Assembly (NCBI GenBank): GCA_029203105.1
Contig: CP119318.1
Location: 1,130,501-1,194,500, forward strand
Reading direction: 5' to 3'
Source: Candidatus Kaistia colombiensis
Lineage (GTDB): Bacteria; Pseudomonadota; Alphaproteobacteria; Rhizobiales; Kaistiaceae
DNA length: 64,000 nt
The translations under genes were made by a program, and so were the position numbers. The notes under the pieces are model-generated. The model worked only from the letters and a program-made list of their open reading frames with translations, was not told where the DNA came from and ran no database searches. This document shows, piece after piece, positions 1 through 9,586 of the stretch (position 1 is its first letter; each line of letters begins with the position of its first letter).

Positions 1-374
1 CGGTCGCGCACGGTGCCGATGGCGTCGACTGCGACGATGGTCAGGTGATCGCGGCCGAAGCCGACGCCGACGGCGAAGCAGCCTTCCGGGTTGATTTCCA
101 GCTCGATCGCCGGCTGGCCGCGCATGCCGTAGCGCCGGCGCGCCTCGACGACGAGGCCGTCGTCGATCATCTTTTCGGTGATGCGGGCGACGGCCTGCTT
201 GGAGAGGCCGGTCCGGGCGGCGAGTTCGGTGCGCGAGATCGGCGCGTGCCAGCGGATCGTGCGCAGGATGACGGCCTGGTTATGGCTTGCCGCCAGGCCG
301 GAATTGGAGCCGGCGAGATCGCCTGGGGCCTTCAGGGATTTCATCAGAATGTCGGGACCGCCGGGGGAGATCAT
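1..374 (-). CDS. ROK-family transcriptional regulator, N-terminal part (cut by window edge)
   Basis: Translating the minus strand from the ATG at 374 gives an N-terminal winged helix-turn-helix: residues ~30-75 hold an ISRTELAARTGLSKQAV segment followed by a wing with RRYGMRGQPA. The start of an ROK sugar-kinase-like fold follows (GVGFGRDHLTIVAVD). ROK regulators of this NagC/XylR type sense sugars or sugar phosphates and usually repress the adjacent uptake operon. The gene starts 63 bases beyond the alpha-mannosidase stop in the same direction, so it is probably the last visible gene of the mannoside operon and its likely regulator. The C-terminal effector domain lies outside the window, so it cannot be told whether it is a complete regulator or retains kinase residues. 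Confidence 0.88.
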   Translation of the reverse strand, partial: MISPGGPDILMKSLKAPGDLAGSNSGLAASHNQAVILRTIRWHAPISRTELAARTGLSKQAVARITEKMIDDGLVVEARRRYGMRGQPAIELEINPEGCFAVGVGFGRDHLTIVAVDAIGTVRD

Positions 375-436
375 GGTTGATCGTCCGCCGGCGGATAGAG
401 AGCAAGGGAGGCTTGCTTGTCAAGGATGGCCGTGGC

Positions 437-3400
437 CTATCGCTGCTTGATGAGCCAGCTTCGGACCTCGAACGGCTTCAGGTCCGGCCCGGCGGCGCGA
501 TCGACGGCCTCTTCCAGCAGGTTGACCGGCCCGGACAGCAACCAGCCGTCCTTCGGCACGATTTCGAAGCGGCCGCGACCGCCGGCCGGCTCGTAGACGC
601 GCAGCACCAGCGCCTTGCCGTCCTCGCTTGCCTTGAGGCCGGCGAGACCGGCGGCGATGCCGGAGACGGCGACCGGCAATTGCGCCACGGTCGCGACGTT
701 CGAGGCGCGGGTCGCCAGCAGCGGCTGGTTCAGGTCGAGCGCTTCCTCGCGCACGCCGCCCTCGTGCCACGATCCCGCATGCGGCATCAGCGAATAGACG
801 AAGCTCTGCTCGCCTTCATCCGCCAGCGGATCGGGATAGATCGGCGCGCGCAGTAGGCTGAGGCCGAGCGTGTTGCCCTTGATGCTGTGGCCATACTTGC
901 CGTTGTTGAGAAGCGCCACGCCAAAGCCCGGCTCCGACAGGTCGGCGAAGCGATGCGCCGGCACCTCGAACTTGGCTTCGTCCCACGACGTGTTGTTGTG
1001 GGTGGAGCGGCGGACGACGCCGAAGGCGCATTCGAAGGTGGCGAAGTCGGAGCGCACATCGACCGGGGTCTGCGTGCGCAGCAAGACGCGGCGGTCATGC
1101 CAGTCGAGATCGGTCTTGATGTCGAGGCGCGGCGCGTTGGCCCAGAGCTGCAGCGTCTGGGTGATGGTAGAGTCGCGGAACCTCCGCACGATCCGGATCG
1201 CTGCGCGGTGCGGTGTGTCCTCGACCACCTCGAAGCTCTCGAACGAAGTCAGCTCCAGACCGTGCGCGGCGTAATCGTCCTCGAGGTCCCAGGCGTCCCA
1301 GTTGCGGGGCTTGTCCATCGGATAGACCCAGAGCTGGTTGCCGCGCCCGGCCAGCGCCTCGCGCCCGTTGCGCTTGTCAAAGAGGCTGGCGAGCGTGCCG
1401 TCCGGATTGAGCGTGACCCGGATCAGTCTGTTTTCCAGCTTCTGCTTCGAGACGCTGAGGCCGGCGGCCGGCGCCAAGCTCCTGTCGTCGAGCACGGCAA
1501 TGCCGAGCGCCGGCACGGTCGCGTCGAGCGCGATTGGCTGGCCGTCGAGCTCGACGCGCACGGGGCGGCCATGCAGGTCGGGATTGACGACGACGAGCGC
1601 GTTCTGGGCGTCGCCCTTTGGCAACTGGCCGACAAGCGCCGCGAGGCCGTCGCGCTGGGCGGCGATGCCGGTCCCGAGCGCCTCGCCAAGCTCGCGCTCG
1701 GCATCGTCATAGATCTCGCGAATGCCGGAACCGGGCAGGATGTCGTGGAACTCGTTCTTCAGCACCTTGCGCCAGGCAAGCTCCAGGCTCTCCGGCCGGG
1801 CCGCGCCCAGCAGGTTGGCGAGCGAGGCGACCGTCTCGGCGGTGATCAGCGCGCGTTCGGCGTGGCGGTGCAGGCGCTTGGTGTGGCTCTGCGTCGTCAG
1901 CGTGGCGCGGTGCAGCTCGAGGTAGATCTCGCCCTGCCATACCGGCACTTCCGAGGCGGGGATCTCGTGCATGCGGGCGAACACGTCCTCGACGCGGACG
2001 GGCTTCAGCGACGGGATGGCCGGGAAATCGGCCAGCTGCGCCTGCCGCTCCAGCATCTCCGGCGTCACGCCGCCGCCGCCATCGCCATAGCCGACGGCGA
2101 GCAGGCTCTCGTCATGGATCGTCTTGCCGCGGAAATTGCCCCAGGTGCCGAGCAGCGCTTCCGGCTCGGTCGAGCCGTTATAGCCGCGCACCGGATTGTC
2201 GAAGGTGTGCGCCAGCACGCGGCTGCCGTCGAGGCCTTCCCAGTAGAACAGGTCATGCGGGAATTTGTTGGTCTCCGACCAGTTCACCTTGATGGTGAAG
2301 AAGGAGTCCATGCCGCCCTGCTGCAGCAGTTGCGGCAGCGCCGGCGAGAAGCCGAAGCAGTCCGGCAGCCAGCAGACGCGGTGGCGCACGCCGAACTTCT
2401 GCTCGAAATAGCGCTGGCCGTAAAGGATCTGGCGCACGAAGCTCTCGCCGGTCGGCATGTTGGTGTCGGGCTCGACCCACATGCCGCCGATGGTCTCCCA
2501 CTGGCCGCTCTTCACCGCCGCGACGATTTCCTGAAACAGCGCCGGGTCGTCTTCCTCGATCTGCGCGTAATAGGCGGCGGTCGACTGGTTGAAGACGAAG
2601 TCGGGGAAGCGCTCCATCAGCCGCAGCGCGGTGTTGAAGGTGCGGCGCGCCTTGCGGCGGGTCTCGTCATACGGCCAGAGCCAGGCGAGATCGATATGGG
2701 CGTGGCCGGTGATGCCGAGATTGCCCTGCTGCGGGTAGCGCGCCTTCAGGACCTTCAGCGCTTCGCGCAGGTCGTTGAGCGCCCGCGAGACGCTGGCGCG
2801 GTGATCCTGGCGCAGGCCTTCCGGATTCGCCTTAAGCGGCGGCAATTGCCAGATCTTCTGCTGGCCCTGCTGCGGCGCCGTGCGGGCGACGTAATCCTGC
2901 GTCGCCGACGGCCAGTCGAGCGCCGCGAAGGTCTGTTCGGCCGCCGCGATCAGGTGCGGGACGACCTCGTGCGCACCGAGCTGATGTGCGGTTTCCGACA
3001 CCTGGCGCAGCAGCAGGCCAAGCTCATGCACGGGCTGGTCGATCCAGGCGAGATGCGCCCGCGTCAGGCGCGGTTCGCGCACCGGCTCGCCGAAGGGCAG
3101 GCGGGCGACGGCGTCGACATGGATCTGGAAGCGGCGGCCGGGGACGGGGAATTCCTGGTGGAACGGGTCGAGGCCGAAGCGCTTCTCGGCACCTTCGCCC
3201 GTCGGCGTCAGCGTGATCTGGCTCTCGCCGCCGACATCGATCAGCAGGCGCGTGTCATCGAGCGACCAATGGTCGGGAACGGTGGCGGCGGCGTCGAAGG
3301 CGATGGCGCCGTCCTTCTTCGGCCAGAAGCCGCCCATCGCGATCGGCGCGCCGTTGAACTGCCAGTTTTCTACCGCCACGGTCTCGCGCTCGCGCCAGAA

Positions 3401-3460
3401 CCCCAGTTCCTCGACGCGCACGTCGATGCGGGCGAGCCGCTGCTGGAGGGTCAGGGACAT
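437..3460 (-). CDS. Alpha-mannosidase, glycoside hydrolase family 38
   Basis: A 1007-residue protein, normal length for bacterial GH38. It hydrolyses alpha-linked mannose from oligosaccharides. GH38 hallmarks are visible: GHAHIDLAWLWPYDE near residue 250 supplies a Zn-binding His and Asp; WVEPDTNMPTGES near residue 330 carries the catalytic nucleophile Asp; WLPDCFGFSPALPQ follows near 365; an LELHRATLTTQ segment near 520 holds the distal Zn-ligand His region. No signal peptide is seen, so it should act in the cytoplasm on imported mannosides. The ATG at 3460 is preferred over a TTG 18 bases upstream because GGAG sits 7 bases before it. It lies directly downstream of two sugar permeases in one operon. 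Metal and exact linkage specificity cannot be read from sequence. Confidence 0.93.
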   Translation of the reverse strand: MSLTLQQRLARIDVRVEELGFWRERETVAVENWQFNGAPIAMGGFWPKKDGAIAFDAAATVPDHWSLDDTRLLIDVGGESQITLTPTGEGAEKRFGLDPFHQEFPVPGRRFQIHVDAVARLPFGEPVREPRLTRAHLAWIDQPVHELGLLLRQVSETAHQLGAHEVVPHLIAAAEQTFAALDWPSATQDYVARTAPQQGQQKIWQLPPLKANPEGLRQDHRASVSRALNDLREALKVLKARYPQQGNLGITGHAHIDLAWLWPYDETRRKARRTFNTALRLMERFPDFVFNQSTAAYYAQIEEDDPALFQEIVAAVKSGQWETIGGMWVEPDTNMPTGESFVRQILYGQRYFEQKFGVRHRVCWLPDCFGFSPALPQLLQQGGMDSFFTIKVNWSETNKFPHDLFYWEGLDGSRVLAHTFDNPVRGYNGSTEPEALLGTWGNFRGKTIHDESLLAVGYGDGGGGVTPEMLERQAQLADFPAIPSLKPVRVEDVFARMHEIPASEVPVWQGEIYLELHRATLTTQSHTKRLHRHAERALITAETVASLANLLGAARPESLELAWRKVLKNEFHDILPGSGIREIYDDAERELGEALGTGIAAQRDGLAALVGQLPKGDAQNALVVVNPDLHGRPVRVELDGQPIALDATVPALGIAVLDDRSLAPAAGLSVSKQKLENRLIRVTLNPDGTLASLFDKRNGREALAGRGNQLWVYPMDKPRNWDAWDLEDDYAAHGLELTSFESFEVVEDTPHRAAIRIVRRFRDSTITQTLQLWANAPRLDIKTDLDWHDRRVLLRTQTPVDVRSDFATFECAFGVVRRSTHNNTSWDEAKFEVPAHRFADLSEPGFGVALLNNGKYGHSIKGNTLGLSLLRAPIYPDPLADEGEQSFVYSLMPHAGSWHEGGVREEALDLNQPLLATRASNVATVAQLPVAVSGIAAGLAGLKASEDGKALVLRVYEPAGGRGRFEIVPKDGWLLSGPVNLLEEAVDRAAGPDLKPFEVRSWLIKQR

Positions 3461-3512
3461 GGGAATTCTCCGTCTCAAGAATGGGTATGGTGGGAAACAG
3501 AAAGGAAGCGGT

Positions 3513-4355
3513 TCAGCCCTTGACGGCGCCGGCGGTCAGCGCGCCGACGATCATGCGCTGCAGGAGGAGGAAGGCGACGATCGCCGGCACCACGGCGACG
3601 AGACACGCGGCGGCGAGCACCTGGGTGGTCGAGGCATTCGAGGTGCCGGAGAAATTGAAGATCGCCACCGAGATCGGCAGTTGCGCGTCCTTGTTCAAAA
3701 GCAGGAACGGGATCAGGAACTGCGACCAGTTCAGGATTACGATCAGGATGAAGGCGGAGGCGAGGCCTGGGGCGGCGAGCGGCAGGGTGATGCGCCAGAA
3801 GGTGCCGAAGCGGCTGCAGCCGTCGATGGCGGCAGCCTCTTCCAGCGATTTCGGTATGTTGTCGATGGCGCTCTTCACCAGCCAGGTGCACATCGGCACG
3901 CTGACGGCGATATAGACCATGGTGACGCCGAAATGGCTGTTGAGGAGGCCGAGCGCGCTCATGTAGCGGTAGAGCGGCACCAGGATGACCAAGGGCGAGA
4001 TCATCTGGAAGGCGAGGATGGTCATCATCAACGCCGACTTGCCGGAAAACCAGAAGCGCGAGAACGCGTAAGCCGCGGGCGCCGCGACGAGCAGGCAGCC
4101 GAGCCCGCCCAGCGCCGACAGCTTCAGCCCGTTCCAGAGATAGAGCAGGAAGGTCGGGTCCGAGAGGATCTGGGCGAAATTGTCGAGCGTCGGCCGCTTC
4201 GGAATGAAGCGGCTGGCGCCGAGGAACACTTCCTGCCTTGTGCGCAGCGACAGCGACAAGAGCCAGGCCAGCGGCGTCAGGAAGAAGGCGGCGATCAGGA
4301 TCGCCGTCAGATAGGTGAGGGCGTCGCCCCATTTCTCGCGGGCTTCAAGGGTCAT
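3513..4355 (-). CDS. Sugar ABC transporter permease, MalG type
   Basis: A 280-residue inner-membrane permease of the carbohydrate uptake-1 (CUT1) class with about six hydrophobic helices. The cytoplasmic EAA loop (EEAAAIDGCSRFGTFW, then LPLAAPG) near residues 185-210 is the docking site for the ATPase subunit. The start overlaps the stop of the preceding permease by four bases (ATGA), so the two are translationally coupled and should form a heterodimeric channel. The downstream gene is the GH38 alpha-mannosidase, which suggests an alpha-mannoside or manno-oligosaccharide as cargo (inference). No ATPase gene is present in the visible part of the operon. Confidence 0.92.
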   Translation of the reverse strand: MTLEAREKWGDALTYLTAILIAAFFLTPLAWLLSLSLRTRQEVFLGASRFIPKRPTLDNFAQILSDPTFLLYLWNGLKLSALGGLGCLLVAAPAAYAFSRFWFSGKSALMMTILAFQMISPLVILVPLYRYMSALGLLNSHFGVTMVYIAVSVPMCTWLVKSAIDNIPKSLEEAAAIDGCSRFGTFWRITLPLAAPGLASAFILIVILNWSQFLIPFLLLNKDAQLPISVAIFNFSGTSNASTTQVLAAACLVAVVPAIVAFLLLQRMIVGALTAGAVKG

Positions 4356-5296
4356 TCGGAGGCCTCCCGGCGCGGCAGCAACGACGCGTAGCCGAGTGCC
4401 AGAACCAGGCTGATCACCAGCATCAGCACCGACAGCACGCTGCCGCCGGCCAGGTCGTAATTGCGGAACACCGTGTTGAAGGTGAACAGCGACAGCACCT
4501 CGGTGGCGCGGCCGGGGCCGCCGCCGGTGAGCGAGATGATCGCGTCGAAGGTGTTGAGGGTCTGGATCGTCACCAGGATCGAATTGACCAGGATGGCGGC
4601 GCGCAATTGCGGCAGCGTGATGAAGCGCAGCTTCTGGCTGCCGCTGGCGCCATCGACGCTGGCGGCTTCGTAGAGCGTCGGGTCGATCGCTTTCAGCGCC
4701 GCGTAGAACACGATCATCGAGAAGGCGGTGCCGCGCCAGACATTCGAGATCACGGCCGAGAGCATGGCGATGTTCGGGTCCGACAGCCAGGCAACCGGCG
4801 GGATATGAATCATCCTGAGCACGCTGTTGATGGCGCCGAACGGCGCCTCGCTGAACAGCATCTGCCAGATCAGGCCGTTGGCGATGCCGGGAATGACCCA
4901 GGCGATCAGCACGAGGGTGCGGAGCGCCACCATGCCCTTGAGCTTGCGCCGTTCGCCGCGCATGACGATCAGCGCGATGGCGAGGCCGAGGACCTGTTGG
5001 CCGATGACGCTGGCAAAGGTGAAGACGAAGGTCGTCTTGAGGATGTCGAGAAGCGCGGGGTTCTCGAACATCGCCCTGAGCGTCACCAGCGTGTAGCGCT
5101 CGTCATTGCCGACGAGGCTGGCATTGGTCAGGCCGAGGCGGAACACGTCGAGGATCGGGTAGAGATAGAAGACGCCGAGCATGACGGCGACGGGCACCAG
5201 CCAGGTGAACGGGTTGGCTTCGAGACGCCGGGCGAGGCTGGGTCCGGCCACGCGGCGTTGCGCGGCGCCGATGGCGGCCGCCGTTGTCGTCGGCAT
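4352..5296 (-). CDS. Sugar ABC transporter permease, MalF type
   Basis: A 314-residue CUT1 permease. After a polar N-terminus of about 25 residues come six predicted membrane helices. The EAA loop reads YEAASVDGASGSQKLRF followed by TLPQL near residues 205-230. It pairs with the MalG-type permease whose start overlaps its stop. AAGGAG stands 9 bases before the ATG at 5296. It follows the binding-protein gene after a 94-base gap that contains a strong stem-loop, which may lower permease expression relative to the binding protein. Confidence 0.92.
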   Translation of the reverse strand: MPTTTAAAIGAAQRRVAGPSLARRLEANPFTWLVPVAVMLGVFYLYPILDVFRLGLTNASLVGNDERYTLVTLRAMFENPALLDILKTTFVFTFASVIGQQVLGLAIALIVMRGERRKLKGMVALRTLVLIAWVIPGIANGLIWQMLFSEAPFGAINSVLRMIHIPPVAWLSDPNIAMLSAVISNVWRGTAFSMIVFYAALKAIDPTLYEAASVDGASGSQKLRFITLPQLRAAILVNSILVTIQTLNTFDAIISLTGGGPGRATEVLSLFTFNTVFRNYDLAGGSVLSVLMLVISLVLALGYASLLPRREASE

Positions 5297-5340
5297 GAGG
5301 TCTCACTCCTTGAACGCCCCTCGCGCCAAGCGGAGGGGAA

Positions 5341-5373
5341 GGGCCCTGTCCCGGGGGGAGAAGGACAGGGCCC
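5341..5373 (-). terminator. Intercistronic stem-loop after the mannoside binding-protein gene
   Basis: GGGCCCTGTCC and its exact complement GGACAGGGCCC form an 11-bp stem with an 11-nt loop, 18 bases past the binding-protein stop. No T-run follows, so it is more likely a partial terminator or 3'-end stabiliser than a full stop. Confidence 0.55.
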
Positions 5374-5390
5374 TGTCGCGAATACCGGGG

Positions 5391-6692
5391 TCAGAGGCGC
5401 GCGAAGGCGGCCTGGACAGCGGTATTGGCGGCGTCGAGAGCCGCTTCCGGCGTCTTGGTGCCGGAGAGCACGTCACCCATCATGATCTGGATCTGGTTGG
5501 AGATCTCCGGATAGATCGGCACGCCGGGGCGAGCCTGGCCGTTGACGAGCGCCTTGGCGAAGGTCTCGTTGGCCGGCGTCTTGAAGATGTCGTACTTGCC
5601 GTAGAGGGCAGCCGCCGTCGGCAATTGCTGCTGCAAGGCGTTACCGGGGCCGGCATAGATCTCCTTGATCACGGCCGCGCACATGGCGACCTTTTCCGGA
5701 TCGTTGGAGAAGGCGCCGAAGGTCCAGCCGCCGGTGCCGGTCGAGCGCTCGCCGGCGGTCGGGCCGGGGATCTCCGAGAAAGTCCACTTGGCGAACTCTT
5801 CCGGCTCCAGCGTGTTCTTGAGCTGGCCATACTGCCAGTTGCCGCCGATGAACAGCGCCGCCGTGCCGGCCGCCGCCGCCGCGTTGAACTCGTCATAATT
5901 GACGATGGTGGCGACGCGCTTCGGCGCTGCGCCGGAATCGACGAGGTCCTTGAAGTAGTTGACCGCCTTCAGGAACTTCTCGCGGTTCTCGCCCTCGGCG
6001 AAGATCGGCTTGCCCTTGTCATCGACGAGCTTGCCGCCCTGGGCCCAGAAATTGGCGAGCCAGTCGAAGGTGGTGCCTTCCCAGCGGCCGCCATTGAACA
6101 GCACGCCTTCGCCGCCCTTTTCCTTCGAGGCGAGCGCCGCGGCCTTCAGCCCGGCCCAGTCCTTGGGCGCATCCGGCACGATTTCCTTGTTCCGGTAGAG
6201 CACGCGCAGGTCGGTGTTCCACCACCAGGCGTAGATCTTGCCGTCCGGTCCGGTGATGCCGTCGCGGATGAACGGGAACAGGTCGGCGACTTCTTCCTTG
6301 GTGAAGTATTCGTCGAGCGGCTTCAGCACGTTGGCGCCCTTGAACAGGGCCAGCACGAAGCTGTCGACGGCGGCGCAATCGGGGCCGTTGCCGGACTTCG
6401 CCTGCTCGAGCATGCGGGCCTGTTCCTGGCCGATATTGTCGGACATGCGCTCGAGATCGATGCGCCAGCCCGGATGGCGCTGGATGAAGTCGCTGAACAG
6501 CTTCTGGTAGCCCTCGGCCCAGACCGGGTCGGTGCTGGTCGGGCCGTCATTGGTCAGGCGCAGCGTGAAGGATTTGGGCGCATCGGCCGGACCGACGCGG
6601 TCCTTGGTGACGAGATTATCGGCGTGAGCGGTGACGGCGACGAGCGCGGCGGCGGATGCCAGCAGCGCGGTGACGAGACGCAGGCGCATCAT
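5391..6692 (-). CDS. Extracellular sugar-binding protein of ABC importer
   Basis: A 433-residue periplasmic binding protein of the MalE/UgpB class (SBP_bac_1/8 type). The N-terminus MMRLRLVTALLASAAAL with VTAHADN is a Sec signal peptide with probable cleavage after AHA. Start choice: GGGAG lies 5-6 bases before the ATG at 6692; the reading frame continues upstream without ribosome-site support. Central blocks such as VLYRNKEIVPDAPKDW and GGWTFGAFSNDPEK are typical of these proteins. It is the first gene of the operon with two permeases, GH38 alpha-mannosidase and ROK regulator, so a mannoside ligand is likely but not proven. Confidence 0.92.
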   Translation of the reverse strand: MMRLRLVTALLASAAALVAVTAHADNLVTKDRVGPADAPKSFTLRLTNDGPTSTDPVWAEGYQKLFSDFIQRHPGWRIDLERMSDNIGQEQARMLEQAKSGNGPDCAAVDSFVLALFKGANVLKPLDEYFTKEEVADLFPFIRDGITGPDGKIYAWWWNTDLRVLYRNKEIVPDAPKDWAGLKAAALASKEKGGEGVLFNGGRWEGTTFDWLANFWAQGGKLVDDKGKPIFAEGENREKFLKAVNYFKDLVDSGAAPKRVATIVNYDEFNAAAAAGTAALFIGGNWQYGQLKNTLEPEEFAKWTFSEIPGPTAGERSTGTGGWTFGAFSNDPEKVAMCAAVIKEIYAGPGNALQQQLPTAAALYGKYDIFKTPANETFAKALVNGQARPGVPIYPEISNQIQIMMGDVLSGTKTPEAALDAANTAVQAAFARL

Positions 6693-6783
6693 GAGATCTC
6701 CCGTGGGGTGTTTTCTCGAACGAACGGCTGTTTTCGCCGCTTTCATTCTCTTGGCAGCCTCTTTCGGGTGCCTGGTCAATCTT

Positions 6784-6798
6784 AAATCACATTGATTT
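6784..6798. promoter_or_regulatory. Candidate ROK operator (AAATC-N5-GATTT)
   Basis: AAATC and GATTT form a perfect inverted repeat with a 5-base spacer in an AT-rich patch about 90 bases before the binding-protein start. A palindrome here suits the ROK regulator at the end of this operon. Only one copy was found, so the assignment is tentative. Confidence 0.35.
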
Positions 6799-6982
6799 TA
6801 TGTCGGCAAGAGGTCGCCGCATCCGCCGCCATCAGCCTTCGCGTCGGGGATGGAAGGCCCGATCACGGCTTCCCTGAAAACGGTCCGTCGGGCGGCGCCG
6901 GCAAAGCCGGCACGGCTCTGCGATCCCGGCCGCGCGGCGGGCAAGGCGGAAAATGGAACGAGGGAACGCGCTTTGGGCGCGA

Positions 6983-7849
6983 TCAGGCCGCCTGGCCGCG
7001 ATGCTCGCGGAATGCGGCGGCGAGCGTGCGCAGCGCCCCGCGCGATTTCGCGTCGGTCAGCGTCGAATGCAGCACGATCTCGGACGCCGGCAACTCCGGC
7101 AGGCCGAGGCGCGGGCCAATCTCGACGGTGCCGGCCGGCGCCAGGCGGCAGGAGAACGCGCCGATGGCGAGCCCAGCCGAGACGGCCGCCGTCACCATCG
7201 ACGAACTGCCGCCGAGGAACACCTCGGTCCAGGGGATGCCTCGGGCATCGAGGGCGCGGGTGGCGATGTCGCGCACGCCACAGGAGGGGGCCAGGGCGGC
7301 GAGGCGGACCGGTTCGCCCTGCCGGTGCTCGAACTGCGGCACGGCATACCAGCCGAAATGTTCCGGTCCCAGCACCTCGCCGTCGCGGCGGTCGTCCTCG
7401 CGGCGGATGATGGCAGCGTCGAGTTCGCCGCGATCGAAGGCGTCGAGCAGGGTGCGCGAATTGTCGAGCCGCACCTCGATCGTCAGGCCGGGATCATGCG
7501 CATTGAGGCGGGCCAGCAGCGTCGGCACTTCCGGGCCGGCGACATGGGCGGCGATGCCGAGCGTGAAGCGGCGGCGGCAATCCGACAGCCCGGCCACCGC
7601 CCGCTCATGCGCGGCGAGGAAGTCGCGGGCGCCATCGAGGAACAACGCGCCCTGCGCCGACAGGCGGACGGAGCGCGGCGTCCGCTCGATCAGGCGCTGG
7701 CCGATCCGGTCCTCGAGCCGCTTGAGCTTGACGCTGATCGCGCCCTGCGTGGTGCCAAGCGCCTCCGCCGCGCGGGTAAAACTCTGGAAGTCGGCGATGG
7801 CGACGAAGGCCTGAACCGACTCGACGTCCAGGATGGTCATGGCAGGCAT
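6983..7849 (-). CDS. LysR-family transcriptional regulator
   Basis: A 288-residue LysR regulator: N-terminal helix-turn-helix (SFTRAAEALGTTQGAISVKL, residues ~22-42), linker helix, and a C-terminal periplasmic-binding-like effector domain starting near residue 90. Starts at 7849 or 7840 (MTILDVES) are both possible; neither has a strong ribosome site. It is divergent from an MFS transporter gene with 136 bases between the two starts. LysR regulators commonly control such a divergent neighbour, so it probably governs the exporter. The inducer is unknown. Confidence 0.9.
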   Translation of the reverse strand: MPAMTILDVESVQAFVAIADFQSFTRAAEALGTTQGAISVKLKRLEDRIGQRLIERTPRSVRLSAQGALFLDGARDFLAAHERAVAGLSDCRRRFTLGIAAHVAGPEVPTLLARLNAHDPGLTIEVRLDNSRTLLDAFDRGELDAAIIRREDDRRDGEVLGPEHFGWYAVPQFEHRQGEPVRLAALAPSCGVRDIATRALDARGIPWTEVFLGGSSSMVTAAVSAGLAIGAFSCRLAPAGTVEIGPRLGLPELPASEIVLHSTLTDAKSRGALRTLAAAFREHRGQAA

Positions 7850-7985
7850 ACCGGATTGTTGTCTCTGAAATAGTTATCCATCCGGTTCTGCAATCGTCAA
7901 GCGCCCGCTAAGGTCCGGCCCGAATCCCCGTGTCGCGACCCGGCCCTCCCGCCGGAGCCGTGGCGCCCTGTCGAAAGCCGGAACC

Positions 7986-9521
7986 ATGATCCAAGATCCG
8001 TCCCCGTCGCGGCGCAGCCTCGTCGCGCTCGCCGCCGTCTGCCTGTCCTCGCTGATGTTCGGGCTGGAGATTTCGAGCGTGCCGGCGATCCTGCCGACGC
8101 TGGAGCAGGTGATGCATGCCGATTTCATGCAGCTGCAGTGGATAATGAACGCCTACACCATCGCCGTGACCACGGTGCTGATGGCGACGGGAACCCTTGC
8201 CGATCGCTATGGCCGCCGCCGCGTCTTCCTGATCGGCATCATCGCCTTCGGCATAGCCTCGCTGATCTGCGGATTGACGCAGAGCGTGTCCGTGTTGATC
8301 GTCGCCCGCTTCGTGCAGGGCATGAGCGGCGGCGTGATGCTGATCTGCCAGGTCGCGGTGCTGTCGCATCAGTTCCGCGAGGGGCGCGCGCGCGGCATGG
8401 CGTTCGGCTGGTGGGGCATCATCTTCGGCATCGGTCTCGGCTTCGGTCCCATCGTCGGCGGAGCGATCGTCGCGGTCTGGAGCTGGGAATGGGTCTTCCT
8501 CATCCATGTCGCGCTCAGCCTCGTCACTTGGCTTCTGGCGCTCGGCGGCGTCGAGGAATCGCGCGATCCCGAGACGACGCATCTCGACCTCGCTGGCATC
8601 CTGACCTTGTCGCTGGCGGTGTTCGCGCTCGCCTTCTTCATCACCCAGGGCCCAGATCTCGGCTTTGCCAGCCCGGCAGCGCTGGCGGTCCTTGGCGTTG
8701 CGATCGCGAGCTTCGTCGCCTTTCTCATCGCCGAGAAGCGAAGCCCGAGGCCGATGTTCGACTTTTCCGTGTTCCGCATCCGCGCTTTTTCCGGCGCGGT
8801 GATCGGTTCGGCCGCCATGAATGTCAGCTTCTGGCCGTTCATGATATATCTGCCGATCTGGTTCCAGGCTGGCCTCGGCTATGACAGCGTCGCGGTAGGC
8901 GCCGCGCTGCTCGCCTACACCTTGCCGACCCTGGTCGTGCCGCCGCTGGCCGAACGCCTGTCGCTTCGCTACCGCCCCGGCCTCGTCATTCCGGCCGGCC
9001 TGTTCCTCATCGGCTCCGGCTTCCTGGCGATGAAGCTTGGCAGCAGCGTCGAGGCGGCAAGCTGGCTGACGATGCTGCCGGGCTGTGTCCTCGCCGGCAT
9101 TGGCCTCGGCTTCACCAACACGCCGGTGACCAACACGACGACGGGCGCCGTCGCCGCCAACCGGGCCGGCATGGCGTCGGGCATCGACATGAGCGCCCGG
9201 ATGATTTCTTTCGCCATCAACATCGCGCTGATGGGCTTCCTGCTGGTCGAGGGTGTCCGCGCGTCTCTGAAGGCGGCGCTGCCCGGCGAAGTCGATGGGG
9301 CGATGCTGCGCCAGTTGGCGCAGCAGATCGCATCCGGTGCGGCCCTCTCGCCGGATAGCGGCGTTTCCGCTGAGACCGTTCATGACGCGCTGACCAACGG
9401 CTTCGGCTGGATCCTGCTCTATGGCGGCATCGCCGTCTGGCTGCTGGCCATCGCGAGCTATTTCGTTTTTGGCCGGAGCAGGGCGGACGGAGCGCCAGCC
9501 TGCGCGGCGGGACGGGCCTGA
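7986..9521 (+). CDS. MFS transporter, DHA2 (14-helix) drug/metabolite exporter type
   Basis: A 511-residue integral membrane protein with about 14 hydrophobic segments, the length and helix count of the DHA2 family of proton-coupled exporters. The MFS loop 2-3 motif is visible as GTLADRYGRRRVFLIG near residues 62-77, and a motif-C-like region with GIGLGFGPIVGG follows in helix 5. It probably extrudes a toxic compound or metabolite through the inner membrane. The divergent LysR gene is its likely regulator. No membrane-fusion partner is adjacent. Downstream lies a small hairpin and a cluster of palindromic repeats. Confidence 0.9.
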   Translation: MIQDPSPSRRSLVALAAVCLSSLMFGLEISSVPAILPTLEQVMHADFMQLQWIMNAYTIAVTTVLMATGTLADRYGRRRVFLIGIIAFGIASLICGLTQSVSVLIVARFVQGMSGGVMLICQVAVLSHQFREGRARGMAFGWWGIIFGIGLGFGPIVGGAIVAVWSWEWVFLIHVALSLVTWLLALGGVEESRDPETTHLDLAGILTLSLAVFALAFFITQGPDLGFASPAALAVLGVAIASFVAFLIAEKRSPRPMFDFSVFRIRAFSGAVIGSAAMNVSFWPFMIYLPIWFQAGLGYDSVAVGAALLAYTLPTLVVPPLAERLSLRYRPGLVIPAGLFLIGSGFLAMKLGSSVEAASWLTMLPGCVLAGIGLGFTNTPVTNTTTGAVAANRAGMASGIDMSARMISFAINIALMGFLLVEGVRASLKAALPGEVDGAMLRQLAQQIASGAALSPDSGVSAETVHDALTNGFGWILLYGGIAVWLLAIASYFVFGRSRADGAPACAAGRA

Positions 9522-9531
9522 TGCGTGATCT

Positions 9532-9549
9532 GTCTCGATGGATCGAGAC
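9532..9549 (+). terminator. Short hairpin after the MFS gene
   Basis: GTCTCGAT and ATCGAGAC are exact complements separated by two bases, starting 11 bases beyond the stop codon. A pyrimidine-rich run follows but no T-tract, so terminator activity is uncertain. Confidence 0.35.
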
Positions 9550-9586
9550 CTTCTCCCAGACTACCTCCCCAGTCTCGACCATCGCC

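Noticed and set aside
887..3523. 878-codon plus-strand open frame opposite the GH38 gene
   Set aside because: Exactly antisense to a gene with clear family motifs; the translation is low-complexity, rich in Arg, Ala, Asp and His, as GC-skewed shadow frames are.
7908..9383. 491-codon minus-strand frame opposite the MFS gene
   Set aside because: Antisense shadow; translation is highly charged and repetitive without helices or motifs.
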